64,000 bases of DNA from Sandaracinaceae bacterium (GTDB lineage Bacteria; Myxococcota_A; Polyangia; Polyangiales; Sandaracinaceae): the NCBI GenBank assembly GCA_020633195.1, contig JACKEC010000014.1, forward strand, positions 496,001 through 560,000, given 5' to 3'. Every line of letters starts with the position of its first letter. Position 1 is the stretch's first letter. Shown one piece after another: positions 22,987 to 32,007 of this stretch. The position numbers and the translations under genes are program-made. The notes below the pieces were generated by a model, which was not told where the DNA came from, ran no database searches, and saw nothing but the letters and a program-made list of their open reading frames with translations.

Positions 22987-25215
22987 CTACTCGCGTAGCT
23001 CGCGGACGGTGAGGGTGTAGGGGCCCGCCATGCCCGAGGTGTAGGTGTTCGCGTAGACCTGGAGCGGCCGGGTGCGGGACGCCCGGTAGACGATCCGGCT
23101 GTCGGTCCCGATCGCGTCGTCGTTCTGAGCCAGGCGCACGTCGTCGGGGTCGACGAGGAGCAGGTAGGTGTCGAAGGCCTCGCTCCGCATGGTGATCACG
23201 TAGGTGCGCCCCTCCTCCACCGAGAGCGGATGGGGGTGGTAGAGGCTGCCGTCGTCGAGCGTGGGGTCGCCCTCGCCTAGCACCCCCGCCTCGCTGAGGA
23301 CCTCGTCGCCAGCGAGCTCGGAGGCGGCCCCGAGGTGGTAGGCGCCCCCCTCCCCCGCGAGCGCGGCGTTGGCCCCGACGAACACGACCCCGGACTCGTC
23401 GGGGATGTAGACCAGGCGCACCTCGCGCTCGGTCCCCTCGACGGGCTGGCTCACCGCGACCATCCGGCGGTCGCTGGTCTCGAGGAACAGGAACGGCGCG
23501 AAGCCGTCGCCGCGCATCGTGAGCACGTAGGTCTCGCCCGCGTCGACGTGGAGCCAGTAGCGGTCGAGGAGCGAGTCGTCGGTGTAGTGAGCGTCGGTCG
23601 CCTCGAGGCGGCCGTCGGTGGGGTGGTCGAGCACGAGCGCGGGCGCCGCGAGGGTGTCGACGGTGAGGACGTAGCGGCCGCTCTCGCCCGCGCTCGGGGT
23701 GGTCGCGACCAGCTCGACCTCGTCGCGGTCCGCGGTCCACACGATCTGCGCGGTGAGCCCGGCGCCTGGCGCGTCGTCGGACTGCTCGATCTCCCAGCTC
23801 TCGGCGCGCAGCACGAGCATCGGGTCGACGTGGAGGCTCCGCATCGTGAAGACGTAGGTCGTGCCCTCCTCGACCATCACGAGGTGCGAGTCGAAGAACG
23901 AGCGCTCCTTGGGGCGGATCCCGTCGCCCGCCTCGAGCACGCCGGTGACGGGGAAGTCCTCGGCGAGGCTCGGGCGCCGGAGCGTGCGCATCCCGAGCGC
24001 CAGGAGCAGCGAGCCGAAGAGCAGGACGGTGAACCCGCCGAGGACCCACGCGGAGCGGCGGCTGCCGGGATCGCGCGGTCGAGCCAGCGGCTCACGCGGA
24101 CCCTCGGCCTCCGGGGCGCTCGAAGGCGCCTTCGGCCGCGCGCGCTGCGACAGGGTCTTGGCGTCGGTGGAGCTCGGGGCGTCGGCCAGCTCTTCGAGCG
24201 CGCTCACGAGCTCGTCGGCGGTCGCGAACCGCGCCGCCGGCGCCTTCTCGAGGAGGCGCGTGAGGATCGCCCGCAGCGCTCCGGGCGCCTGACGAGAGAG
24301 CGGCGGCGGCGGGTCGACCGCGTGGGCCATCAGCTTCTTGAGCGCCAGCCGATCCGCGAACGGCGGCCGCCCCTCGAGAAGGAAGTACAGCGTGCAGCCC
24401 AGGGAGTAGAGGTCGCTGCGCGCGTCGGCGTCGCCGGGGCGGTTGGCCTGCTCGGGCGACATGTAGTCGAGGCTGCCGACCAGCTCGTCGACCCAGGTGT
24501 GGCGCCCCTCCTCGTCCGCTTGGGTCAGCGAGGCGAGGCCCAGATCGACGACCTTCACCGTCCCGTCGTCGGTCAGGAGCAGGTTCGAAGGCTTCACGTC
24601 GCGATGCACGATCCCCGCGGCGTGCGCGTGCGCGAGGCCAGCCGCGGCCTGCCGGATCAGATCGGCCGCGCGCGCGGGCTCGAGCGGGCCCTCGGCCCGG
24701 ACGAGGCGCGAGAGGTTGGTGCCCGGGACGAGCTCCATGACCAGGTAGAGCCGCCCGTCGTGCTCGCTCGCGTGGGTGGCGGTGACGACGTTCGGGTGCG
24801 GCGCGAGCTTGGCCTGCGCCTGCACCTCGCGGCGGAAGCGCGCCACCGCGTCGGGCTCCTCGGCGAGGAACGGCCGCAGCACCTTGATCGCCACGTCCTT
24901 GTCGAGGACCTCGTGGCGCGCGCGGTAGACCTCACCCATCCCGCCGGCGCCGAGCAGCTCCTCGATCACGTGCTCGCCGAGCCGGTCGCCGGGCTCGAGG
25001 AAGCGGCGCGCCTCGGGCGTCGACGCGGGCGCCGCGTGGCTGTCCGCGGCGACGCTCTCGGCCGCGCGGTGCAGCGACGCGACGAGCTCGAGGTCCTCGC
25101 GCAGCGCCGCGTCGAGGTCCGGGTGCCGCGCCAGCCACTCGTCGGCGTCCGCGACGTCGCCCTCGAGCAGCGCCTCGACGAACGCGTCGAGCGCCTCGGC
25201 GATCCCGTCCGTCAC
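22987..25215 (-). CDS. transmembrane Ser/Thr kinase with PPC-type ectodomain
   Basis: A 742-residue receptor kinase starting at GTG 25215, which overlaps the sigma factor stop as GTGA. Residues 1-55 form a helical segment of the kind found in kinases paired with ECF sigma factors (WLARHPDLDAALRED). The kinase domain (about 80-345) is catalytically complete: glycine loop GAGGMGEVY, Lys111 in VAIK, HRDVKPSN with Asp206, and DLG 224-226 in place of DFG. The membrane span is 389-408. The outer part (415-742) has three PPC-like beta-sandwich repeats, for example TYVFTMRSL, TYVLTMRGDG and TYVITMRSEA. It likely senses an extracytoplasmic signal and phosphorylates the adjacent sigma factor; that target is inferred from gene coupling and known STPK/ECF pairs. 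Confidence 0.85.
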   Translation of the reverse strand: MTDGIAEALDAFVEALLEGDVADADEWLARHPDLDAALREDLELVASLHRAAESVAADSHAAPASTPEARRFLEPGDRLGEHVIEELLGAGGMGEVYRARHEVLDKDVAIKVLRPFLAEEPDAVARFRREVQAQAKLAPHPNVVTATHASEHDGRLYLVMELVPGTNLSRLVRAEGPLEPARAADLIRQAAAGLAHAHAAGIVHRDVKPSNLLLTDDGTVKVVDLGLASLTQADEEGRHTWVDELVGSLDYMSPEQANRPGDADARSDLYSLGCTLYFLLEGRPPFADRLALKKLMAHAVDPPPPLSRQAPGALRAILTRLLEKAPAARFATADELVSALEELADAPSSTDAKTLSQRARPKAPSSAPEAEGPREPLARPRDPGSRRSAWVLGGFTVLLFGSLLLALGMRTLRRPSLAEDFPVTGVLEAGDGIRPKERSFFDSHLVMVEEGTTYVFTMRSLHVDPMLVLRAESWEIEQSDDAPGAGLTAQIVWTADRDEVELVATTPSAGESGRYVLTVDTLAAPALVLDHPTDGRLEATDAHYTDDSLLDRYWLHVDAGETYVLTMRGDGFAPFLFLETSDRRMVAVSQPVEGTEREVRLVYIPDESGVVFVGANAALAGEGGAYHLGAASELAGDEVLSEAGVLGEGDPTLDDGSLYHPHPLSVEEGRTYVITMRSEAFDTYLLLVDPDDVRLAQNDDAIGTDSRIVYRASRTRPLQVYANTYTSGMAGPYTLTVRELRE

Positions 25216-25850
25216 GAGGCCTCCGAGAGGCGCTGCCGGAGGCTCCGGAGCGCGCGGACCCAGGCCTGACGCGCGGCGTCGGGGGACATGTCGAGCCGCT
25301 CCGCGATCTCGGCGTGCGAGAGCCCCTCGAAGTGGCGCAAGACCAGGATCTGGCGGGCCTCCGCGGGCATGCGATCGAGGACCGAGAGCATCCGCGCGGC
25401 CTCCTCGCGGGCGGCGACGTGCAGGCTCGGGCTGGGACCGCCACCCGCGAGCCGGGCGCTCGCGCGGCCCTCGGACTCGGGCTTCACCGCGCGGCTCCCC
25501 ATCACCGCGTCCTCGGCCGCGACCTGCCGCTTCTCCTGGTGCCAGTAGCGCAGGAGGTTCCGGGCCTCGTTGCGCACGATCGCGACGAGCCAGCGCTGCC
25601 ACTCCTCGGGGGTCTCCCCGCGGAACTGGTCGAAGCGCTCCATCGAAGCGAGCAAGCCTTGCTGCACCACGTCGGAGGCGTCGACCTTGCCCCCGAGCCG
25701 CCCGCGCAGCACCGCCCGCGCGACCGCCTTGAGGTAGGGGCGCAGCTCGTCGGCGGCCGCGAACAGCGGGCTGACGTCCCCGTCCCGGGCCGCGGCGAGC
25801 GCGCCGGCGACGTCCAAGGGGGGCTCGAGGGCTTCGTCGTGGTCGGTCAT
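25212..25850 (-). CDS. ECF-type RNA polymerase sigma factor
   Basis: A 212-residue sigma-70-family factor with only regions 2 and 4. Region 2 covers LRPYLKAVARAVLRGRLGG, DASDVVQQGLLASMERFDQFRG and WLVAIVRNEARNLLR (cited in parts). Region 4 carries the HTH VLRHFEGLSHAEIAERLDMS followed by DAARQAWVRALRSLRQRL. The linker holds several Ser/Thr that could be kinase targets. It resembles the planctomycete/myxobacterial ECF group that lacks an anti-sigma factor and is controlled by a Ser/Thr kinase encoded next to it, as here. ATG 25850 is used; GTG 25868 is an in-frame alternative and neither has a strong ribosome site. It is divergent from the caspase-like gene, a likely target promoter. Confidence 0.87.
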   Translation of the reverse strand: MTDHDEALEPPLDVAGALAAARDGDVSPLFAAADELRPYLKAVARAVLRGRLGGKVDASDVVQQGLLASMERFDQFRGETPEEWQRWLVAIVRNEARNLLRYWHQEKRQVAAEDAVMGSRAVKPESEGRASARLAGGGPSPSLHVAAREEAARMLSVLDRMPAEARQILVLRHFEGLSHAEIAERLDMSPDAARQAWVRALRSLRQRLSEAS

Positions 25851-26017
25851 CGATCGACGCGCCGTCACCGTATCTCGCTCGGTCGGGGTGGCCCGGAGAA
25901 AAACGGCGTCCGCGGTTTCACCGCTCTTTCAAGGATCCGAGGCCGCGTCACATCGGCGCCCCGCACCGTTTCCGTTCCTCCATGACCCAGGCAGTGAGCA
26001 CCTCGAGGGAGGGAACG

Positions 26018-27955
26018 ATGTGGAGAAGGTTCATGGAGAAGCTGGTCGTGGTCCTCGCGATCGCGATGACGTTCGGGATGGCGGCGGGCGCGCGGGCGGA
26101 CGCCCCGCTCGCGGACGGGCACACCTACGCGGTGCTCGTCGGCGTCGCGGACTACCCGAGCTCGCCGTTGCCGCGGACGGACGTCGACGCCGAGCGGATC
26201 GCGAACGCGCTGCGCGCGCACATGCCCCAGGAGCGGCTGCGCATGCACCTGCTGCTCAACCGCGACGCGACGCGCGCCAACGTGACGCGAGCGCTGTCCG
26301 AGGTGGCGCGGGACGCGACCGAGCGCGATGAGGTGATCTTCTTCTTCTCCGGCCACGGCGACACCCACGCCGACGAGCCGGACGGCGACGAGGGCGACGG
26401 CCTCGACGAGACGATCGAGCTGTTCGACGGGCCGATGCTCGACGACGAGCTCGCGCGTCAGCTCGCGCCCATCAAGAGCCGGATGTCGATCGTGGCGCTC
26501 GACTCGTGCTTCAGCGGCGGCTTCCTGTTCGACGTCGCCAACGAGCGCGGTCGGATGGCGATGTTCAGCTCCGACGAGGACCTGACCAGCGCGGTGCCGA
26601 GCGACGAGGCCGGCGGCTGGCTGTCCCTCTACCTCGCGCAGGCGCTCGAGGGGCAGGCGGACGGCGCGGCCGACGGCGTCGACGGTCAGGGCCAGGACGG
26701 CCAGCTCACCGCGCTCGAGATCGAGATGTACGTGCGCGACCAGTTCGCGACCCAGCAGCGGATCTCGGCGAGCGACCCGTCGTCGCGCGAGGTCGGCTAC
26801 CAGAACGTCGACATCAAGCGCACCGGCGTCGCGCCCGACGCGGTGTGGATGAACCTCGACGGTGAGGTCGCCGGCGGCGTGACCCGCAACGTGGTGCTCG
26901 AGCAGACGGGGATCCGCCTGCCCAACGACGAGTCCGCGGGGCCGACGTTCGACGTCTCGGTCGAGGCCGGACACACGTACGTCGTCGAGACCTTCGACCT
27001 CGAGGGCGCGACGGACACGGTCCTCGAGCTGACCCGCGGCGGCTCGGTGCTCGCGCAGAACGACGACGCCGGCGGGAGCCTCGCGTCCCGCGTGCAGTGG
27101 ACCGCGGATCGCAGCGGCACCGTCACCGCCCGCGTCCACCCCTACTCGTCGCAGACCGGCGGGACCTTCGGGCTCCGCGTCATCGAGCTGCGGGAGGGCG
27201 CCAACGCGGCGAGCCGCAACGTCGTCCTCGAGCGCGGCGGGGTGTCGCTCCCCGGCACGATGGACGCGGCGTCGCTCCCGAGCTTCCCGCTGACCTTCGA
27301 GGCGGGCCACACCTACGTGGTCGAGACCTTCGACCTCGCCGGGGACACGGACACCGTCCTCCAGCTCCGCATGGGGTCCGGCCGGCCGGCCTCCGAGTCC
27401 GACCGGGTCGTCGCCGAGAACGACGACGCGGGCGGCACCCTCGCCAGCCGCGTCCGCTGGACCGCGCGCGAGAGCGGCTCGTACTACGCGCTCGTCCGCC
27501 CCTACGACGTATCGACCGGTGGCACCTTCGGCATCCGCGTCATCGAGCTCGGCGGGTCGGGCAGCGCCTCGACGCCTCCCTCGGTGCCGTCGCCGAACAC
27601 GCCGAACGGCGGCTCGGGCACCGTGCACGTGGAGCGCCGCGGCCTGACGCTCCCGGCGACCGACGACTTCGATCGCCTGCCCACGTTCGAGATGGAGCTC
27701 GAAGCCGGCCGCACCTACACCATCGAGACGTTCGACCTCGACGGCGACACCGACACCGTGCTGTCGCTCCACCGGAGCACCGGCGGCATGCCCTCGGAGC
27801 GGGACCCCGTCCTCGCCGAGAACGACGACGACGGCCAGAGCCTCGCCTCGAGCCTGACGTTCACCCCCGACCAGAGCGGTCGCTACTACGCGCACGTCCG
27901 CCCCTACGGCCCGGAGACCGGCGGCACCTTCGGCTTCCGCGTCATCGAGCGGTGA
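26018..27955 (+). CDS. exported caspase-like (C14) protein with three PPC repeats
   Basis: A 645-residue protein starting at ATG 26018 with GAGGGA five bases upstream. A signal peptide (cleavage near ARA-DAP) precedes a caspase/metacaspase domain (about 35-265) with both catalytic residues: His113 in FFFSGHGD and Cys164 in LDSCFSGG. An acidic insert follows the His. Residues about 295-645 hold three PPC-type beta-sandwich repeats, each with TYVVETFDL, DTDTVL, an AENDDA-like motif and a FGxRVIE ending. They are closely similar to the ectodomain repeats of the divergent kinase. It should act outside the cytoplasm, unusual for a caspase fold. Target proteins are unknown; Lys/Arg-specific cleavage as in metacaspases is possible. 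Confidence 0.85.
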   Translation: MWRRFMEKLVVVLAIAMTFGMAAGARADAPLADGHTYAVLVGVADYPSSPLPRTDVDAERIANALRAHMPQERLRMHLLLNRDATRANVTRALSEVARDATERDEVIFFFSGHGDTHADEPDGDEGDGLDETIELFDGPMLDDELARQLAPIKSRMSIVALDSCFSGGFLFDVANERGRMAMFSSDEDLTSAVPSDEAGGWLSLYLAQALEGQADGAADGVDGQGQDGQLTALEIEMYVRDQFATQQRISASDPSSREVGYQNVDIKRTGVAPDAVWMNLDGEVAGGVTRNVVLEQTGIRLPNDESAGPTFDVSVEAGHTYVVETFDLEGATDTVLELTRGGSVLAQNDDAGGSLASRVQWTADRSGTVTARVHPYSSQTGGTFGLRVIELREGANAASRNVVLERGGVSLPGTMDAASLPSFPLTFEAGHTYVVETFDLAGDTDTVLQLRMGSGRPASESDRVVAENDDAGGTLASRVRWTARESGSYYALVRPYDVSTGGTFGIRVIELGGSGSASTPPSVPSPNTPNGGSGTVHVERRGLTLPATDDFDRLPTFEMELEAGRTYTIETFDLDGDTDTVLSLHRSTGGMPSERDPVLAENDDDGQSLASSLTFTPDQSGRYYAHVRPYGPETGGTFGFRVIER

Positions 27956-27973
27956 GGCGCTAGCCGCTCCCCT

Positions 27974-28013
27974 CGCGCGCGCCCGGCGGATCCCGCCGCG
28001 GCGCGCGCGGCGC
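27974..28013. terminator. GC-rich hairpin between convergent genes
   Basis: CGGCGG (27984-27989) pairs with CCGCCG (27993-27998) across a 3-nt loop, flanked by complementary CG-repeat arms with a one-base offset. It lies between the caspase-like gene and the convergent flippase-like gene. No T-run, so the terminator role is tentative. Confidence 0.35.
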
Positions 28014-28023
28014 GTTCGAAGGG

Positions 28024-29082
28024 TCAGGCGGCCTTGGTCCGCAGCAGGTCCGAGAAGCGCAGGTTCATCGCGTAGAGCGGCACGAGGCCGAACGCGGAGA
28101 TGAGCGCGGCCTGCACCACGAACATCAGGAAGATGTAGACGGTGCCCGGCCCCTCGACGACGGCCATGGCGAAGTAGAACTTGAGCGCGGCGGACACCGC
28201 GAACTGGAAGCTCCCGAAGAGGCCGGGGGCCGCGGGCAGCAGGATGCCGATCGCGAGGATCCCCATGATCGCGACGGCGTGGCCGAACGTGAGGTCGATC
28301 CCGCAGCCCCAGCCGAGCAGCCACATGCCGAGGGCGTTGGTGCCCCAGTAGATCGCGGTCTCGCCGAGGAAGCCCGCGGCGAGCTTGGGGTGGGCGACGG
28401 AGCGCACCCCCTCGGCCACGTCGGAGACCTTCTGCGCGACGAGGTCGGCGAGGCGTTTGGAGAGCAGCCCGAACGTCCACTGCACGAGCTTGAGCGCGAG
28501 CTCGCGCTGCCACAGGAAGATGAGCAGGCCCGCGAACGCGGCGACGAACACGCCGACCGCGAGCGCGCCGTAGTACGGGAGGCTCAGCACGACGCGATCG
28601 GTCACGCCCTCCATGCGCGGCAGCGCGACGAGCGCCCACACCACGCAGAGGCTCGCGACGAGGCCGTCGATCACGCGCTCGACCGCCACCGTGCCGAGCC
28701 CGGCCGAGATCGACACCTGGTGCCGCATCTTGGTGAGCGCCGGCCGCGCGAGCTCTCCGAGCCGCAGCGGGAGCGCGAAGATGGCGAAGAAGCCCACCCA
28801 GTTCAGGAGCACGCCGTCCCAGAACGGGATGTCGTCGCGCACCGGCGCGATGAGGAAGCGCCAGCGGCTCGCGCGGAAGAAGTGCGTGACGCTCAGGACG
28901 CCGGCGTAGGCGCCGACGGTCCACCACTTCACCCCGCGGAACGCCTCGGCGCTGGGGATCAGGTCGACGCCGCTGCGCTGCACCAGCCACGCGAGGAGGC
29001 CCCCGAGCACCAGCGACAGCAGGAGCTTCGGCAGGACTCGCCGGGCCAGGGACGGCTCGGGCGTGGCGGCGGTCTCCCCCAT
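28024..29082 (-). CDS. flippase-like / lysylphosphatidylglycerol synthase-type membrane protein
   Basis: A 352-residue polytopic inner-membrane protein with about eight spans, matching the UPF0104/AglD-type family related to the membrane half of MprF. Family signatures visible include LRASRWRF-like FFRASRWRFLI, the loop FAIFALPLRLGELARPAL, TVAVERVIDGL and the late AVAIMGILAIGILLPAAPG LFGSFQ region (cited in parts). Such proteins are thought to flip or transfer lipid-linked molecules; the substrate is unknown. It lies upstream of the CpsB-like phosphatase gene on the minus strand, separated by a short gap, so a polysaccharide or lipid export role is plausible. Confidence 0.78.
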   Translation of the reverse strand: MGETAATPEPSLARRVLPKLLLSLVLGGLLAWLVQRSGVDLIPSAEAFRGVKWWTVGAYAGVLSVTHFFRASRWRFLIAPVRDDIPFWDGVLLNWVGFFAIFALPLRLGELARPALTKMRHQVSISAGLGTVAVERVIDGLVASLCVVWALVALPRMEGVTDRVVLSLPYYGALAVGVFVAAFAGLLIFLWQRELALKLVQWTFGLLSKRLADLVAQKVSDVAEGVRSVAHPKLAAGFLGETAIYWGTNALGMWLLGWGCGIDLTFGHAVAIMGILAIGILLPAAPGLFGSFQFAVSAALKFYFAMAVVEGPGTVYIFLMFVVQAALISAFGLVPLYAMNLRFSDLLRTKAA

Positions 29083-29113
29083 CGCGCGGCGAGGGTAGCG
29101 GGTTTCGAGGTCG

Positions 29114-29842
29114 CTACAACTCCACCTCGCCGGCGAGGATACGCCGGGGGTTGTCGGAGAGCAGCTCGAGCGCCTCGGCGGGGCCCGCGAGGGAGCGCAG
29201 CCGACCGATCGCCTCCTCGACGAGCTCCACGTCGCCGGGCCGGTGCGCGTCGGTGCAGGCCGCGTAGTAGACGCCCTCCTCGAGCATCCGCTCGGCCGCG
29301 CGCTGGGTGTGACGCCCGTAGCGACCGACGAGGCTCATCACGTCGAGGAGCGCGCAGGTGCCGACCTCGAGGAAGGCGTCGATCGGGTCGGTGGTGTCGA
29401 ACAGCGCCGCGTAGCGCTCGGGGTGCGCGAGGACCGGCCGGACGCCGCGGAGCTGCATCTCGAAGAAGCGGTCCTCGACGCGGCGAGGCCAGACCTCGTA
29501 GTGGAACTCGATCAGCGCGGCGTTCCCGCCCGGGTAGGGCATCGCCTGGCCGGCGGTGAAGAGCTCCCAGAAGACGTCGTCGCAGTAGTGCTCCGCGGCG
29601 AGCCCCGTGTTCGGGATCCCGGGGAGCCCCCCGATGATGTCGACGAGCTCCCCGTAGGCGCGCTCGAGCCCCGGCTTGCGGTTGTCGAACATCGCCGTGC
29701 GGATGTGCGGCGTGGCGATCACCGTCTCGAAGCCGAGCGACCCGAGGCCGCGCAGCAGCGCGAGGCCCTCCTCCATCGTCCGGACGCCGTCGTCGATGCC
29801 GGGCAGGTAGTGGCAGTGGAGGTCGACGTATCCGTGGCTCAC
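29114..29842 (-). CDS. CpsB/YwqE-like PHP-domain tyrosine phosphatase
   Basis: A 242-residue PHP-fold metal-dependent phosphatase. Metal ligands are recognisable in order: DLHCHYLPGIDDG at the N-terminus, IATPHIR, AEHYCDD, LAHPERY and the closing CTDAHRPGD. The pattern and length match CpsB/CapC/YwqE protein-tyrosine phosphatases, which dephosphorylate tyrosine kinases that control capsule or exopolysaccharide export. No cognate BY-kinase is in the window. Its GTG start overlaps the stop of the CCA-adding enzyme (GTGA), so expression is coupled; that pairing looks like operon packing rather than shared function. Confidence 0.84.
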   Translation of the reverse strand: MSHGYVDLHCHYLPGIDDGVRTMEEGLALLRGLGSLGFETVIATPHIRTAMFDNRKPGLERAYGELVDIIGGLPGIPNTGLAAEHYCDDVFWELFTAGQAMPYPGGNAALIEFHYEVWPRRVEDRFFEMQLRGVRPVLAHPERYAALFDTTDPIDAFLEVGTCALLDVMSLVGRYGRHTQRAAERMLEEGVYYAACTDAHRPGDVELVEEAIGRLRSLAGPAEALELLSDNPRRILAGEVEL

Positions 29843-31095
29843 GCGGTCCCCTCGGTGACGTCTCGGTATGCAGCCGGCAGCGCCGCGAGCAAGGCCTCTC
29901 GAGTCGCGAGCGTCGGATCCTCGTGGACTCGCTCGAGGAGGCGGCCGAGGACCTCGCCGACCTTGCGGCTCGGCGGGATGTCGAGCGCCCGCATCACGTC
30001 CTTGCCGTTCACCGCCAGCTCGCCTGTGGACAGCGGCGTCCCCGCGTCGAGCTCGGCCCGCACGCGCGCTTCGAGGGCGTCGACGTCGGCGCCGCCGGCC
30101 CTCGCGAGCAACAGCACGTCGTAGACCCAGCGCGCCTCGACCTTGGCGAGCCACCGCCGCAGCGCCGGGTCGTCGAGGGACTCCGAGGCCGGCACGCGGA
30201 CGTGCTCGAGCAGGTGGACCACGCGCTTGCGCTCGTGGTTCGACGCCCGCATCCGCTCGCGCAGCCACACGTCCGCGCCCTCCCAGGGGGCGCCCAGATC
30301 GATCAACGTCGCGGTCATCCGCAGCTCGTGCTCGGGCGGGGTCCGGTCGACGCGAGCCAGCGTCGCGCGCCAGGCGGCCTCGTCGATCGAGGTGAACGCC
30401 GGGCAGGTGATCTGGAGGATCCCCGTGTCACGCATGATCGCGAGGGCGCGCGAGGGCTCGGCGCTCTTCTCGAAGGCCTTGCGCCACTCCTCGTGCACGC
30501 GCTCCGGGGTGACCTTCGCGAAGGTCCCGAGCGAGCCGGGGATGGCCGCGCGCGTGTCCGGGTGGAGCTCGAACCCCAGCGTCGCGGCGAACCGCGCCGC
30601 GCGGAGGACGCGCAGGCCGTCCTCACCGAAGCGCTCGGCGGGGTCCCCGACCGCGCGGATCAGCCGCGCCTCGAGGTCCGCGAGGCCGGCCCACGGATCG
30701 ACGACGTCGCTCGTGAGCGGATCGAACGCGATCGCGTTCACCGTGAAGTCGCGCCGCGACAGGTCCTCCTCGATGCTCACCCCGAGCTGCACCGCGTCCG
30801 GCCGGCGGCCGTCGCTGTACTCGCCGTCGCCCCGGAGGGTCGTGACCTCGTAGCGCTCGCCGCGGTGCAGCACGGTCACGGTGCCGTGCTCGATCCCCGT
30901 GGGGAAGGTGCGGCGGAACGTGCGCTGGACCTCCTCGGGGAGCGCGCTCGTGGCCAGGTCCCAGTCGCTGACGGGGCGCCCCATCAACAGGTCGCGGATG
31001 CACCCGCCGACGATCCACGCGCGGAACCCCGCGTCCACGAGGCCGGTGCACACCTCGAGCACGGGGATCGGGATCTGGGACACGTCGACGGGCAC
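29839..31095 (-). CDS. cca: CCA tRNA nucleotidyltransferase
   Basis: A 418-residue class II nucleotidyltransferase that adds or repairs the 3' CCA end of tRNAs (a poly(A) polymerase is the main alternative in this family). The N-terminal catalytic head shows WIVGGCIRDLLMGRPVSDWD, with the GG...RD flexible loop and the catalytic DWD carboxylates, then FPTGIEHGTVTV, DLSRRDFTVNAIAF and GEDGLRVLRAARFAATLGF (cited in parts). The helical C-terminal part has an HD-like region but lacks a clear HD metal pair. GTG 31095 is chosen because AGGGG stands just upstream; GTG 31083 is four codons later. It lies 11 nt after the aldo/keto reductase gene. Confidence 0.88.
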   Translation of the reverse strand: MPVDVSQIPIPVLEVCTGLVDAGFRAWIVGGCIRDLLMGRPVSDWDLATSALPEEVQRTFRRTFPTGIEHGTVTVLHRGERYEVTTLRGDGEYSDGRRPDAVQLGVSIEEDLSRRDFTVNAIAFDPLTSDVVDPWAGLADLEARLIRAVGDPAERFGEDGLRVLRAARFAATLGFELHPDTRAAIPGSLGTFAKVTPERVHEEWRKAFEKSAEPSRALAIMRDTGILQITCPAFTSIDEAAWRATLARVDRTPPEHELRMTATLIDLGAPWEGADVWLRERMRASNHERKRVVHLLEHVRVPASESLDDPALRRWLAKVEARWVYDVLLLARAGGADVDALEARVRAELDAGTPLSTGELAVNGKDVMRALDIPPSRKVGEVLGRLLERVHEDPTLATREALLAALPAAYRDVTEGTA

Positions 31096-31106
31096 GGGCC
31101 CCTGAG

Positions 31107-31952
31107 CTACCGCGCGCGGAGCAGCGTGTCGACGTCCGCCTCGGACAACGCGAAGTCGTAGACCGTGAGGTCGCGCGCCATGTGGTCCGGGTCCCGGGTG
31201 CCCGTCAGCGGGAGCATCCCGAGCTGCATCGCGAACCGGAACACGACCTCGGCCACGGAGCGCCCGTGCCGCGCGGCGACCGCCTCGACCTCGGGGCGCT
31301 TCAGCGCGCGCCCGTTCGCGGTCAGGAGCGAGAAGCCCTGGTAGACCACGCCGCTCGCGGCGCACGCCGCCCGCACGCGCGCGTCCCAGCCCTGCTCGGC
31401 GTAGCAGCGGTTCTGCACGAACGCGGGCTTGATCTTGGCCAGCCCGCAGAGCTCTTCGAGCTGCTCCGCGGTGACGTTGCTGATGCCGATCAGGCGCGCC
31501 TTGCCCGCGTGGTGCAGGCGCTCCATCGCGCCCCAGGCCTCCCAGTCCTCGTCCGCGAGGCCGCGCCTGTACATGGGGCCATGGAGCACGAGCGAGTCGA
31601 CCGCGTCGAACCCGAAGTGGGCCAGCGAGCTCTCGAGCGACTGCGCGACCTGATCGCGGATCGGCGCCTTCGGGTCGTACGGGAGGCGGTGGTCCTGGCC
31701 GCGCGCGAACGTGTACTTCGTCTGCACGAAGAGCTCGTCGCGGCTGACCTCGCCGCGATCGAGCGCCGCCCGGACGCCCTCCCCCACCGCCGCCTCGAAG
31801 TAGTGCTTCCGCTGGTTGGCGGTGTCGATCCCGCGGAACCCCGCGGCCAGCGCGCGCTCGACGAGGCCGCGCGTGTCCTCCTCTTTCCAGGCCGTCCCGT
31901 AGAGGAAGCTCGGCACCGGGACGCCCCGCACGGTTCGGTGTCGCTCGATCAC
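31107..31952 (-). CDS. aldo/keto reductase
   Basis: A 281-residue NADPH-dependent TIM-barrel oxidoreductase of the aldo/keto reductase family. All four catalytic residues are visible: Asp in FRGIDTA, Tyr in KHYFEAAVGEGV, Lys in FVQTKYTF and His in DSLVLHGPM. The LIGISNVTAEQLEEL segment and the later QNRCYAEQGWD region are typical of the barrel. The substrate is not predictable. GTG 31952 is chosen: it gives normal family length, has GGA upstream, and avoids overlap with the divergent gene starting at 32008; ATG 32009 is an in-frame alternative. It begins the minus-strand run reductase-cca-PHP phosphatase. Confidence 0.86.
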   Translation of the reverse strand: MIERHRTVRGVPVPSFLYGTAWKEEDTRGLVERALAAGFRGIDTANQRKHYFEAAVGEGVRAALDRGEVSRDELFVQTKYTFARGQDHRLPYDPKAPIRDQVAQSLESSLAHFGFDAVDSLVLHGPMYRRGLADEDWEAWGAMERLHHAGKARLIGISNVTAEQLEELCGLAKIKPAFVQNRCYAEQGWDARVRAACAASGVVYQGFSLLTANGRALKRPEVEAVAARHGRSVAEVVFRFAMQLGMLPLTGTRDPDHMARDLTVYDFALSEADVDTLLRAR

Positions 31953-32007
31953 GCGTCCATCGTACTCGGCGAGGGAGGTCCGCGCCGAGCTGTCGTAGAC
32001 TCGCCGC

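Noticed and set aside
20813..24049. A 1078-codon minus-strand open frame
   Set aside because: It lies in another frame of the kinase, aspartate kinase and ComEA-like genes, all of which have clear motifs.
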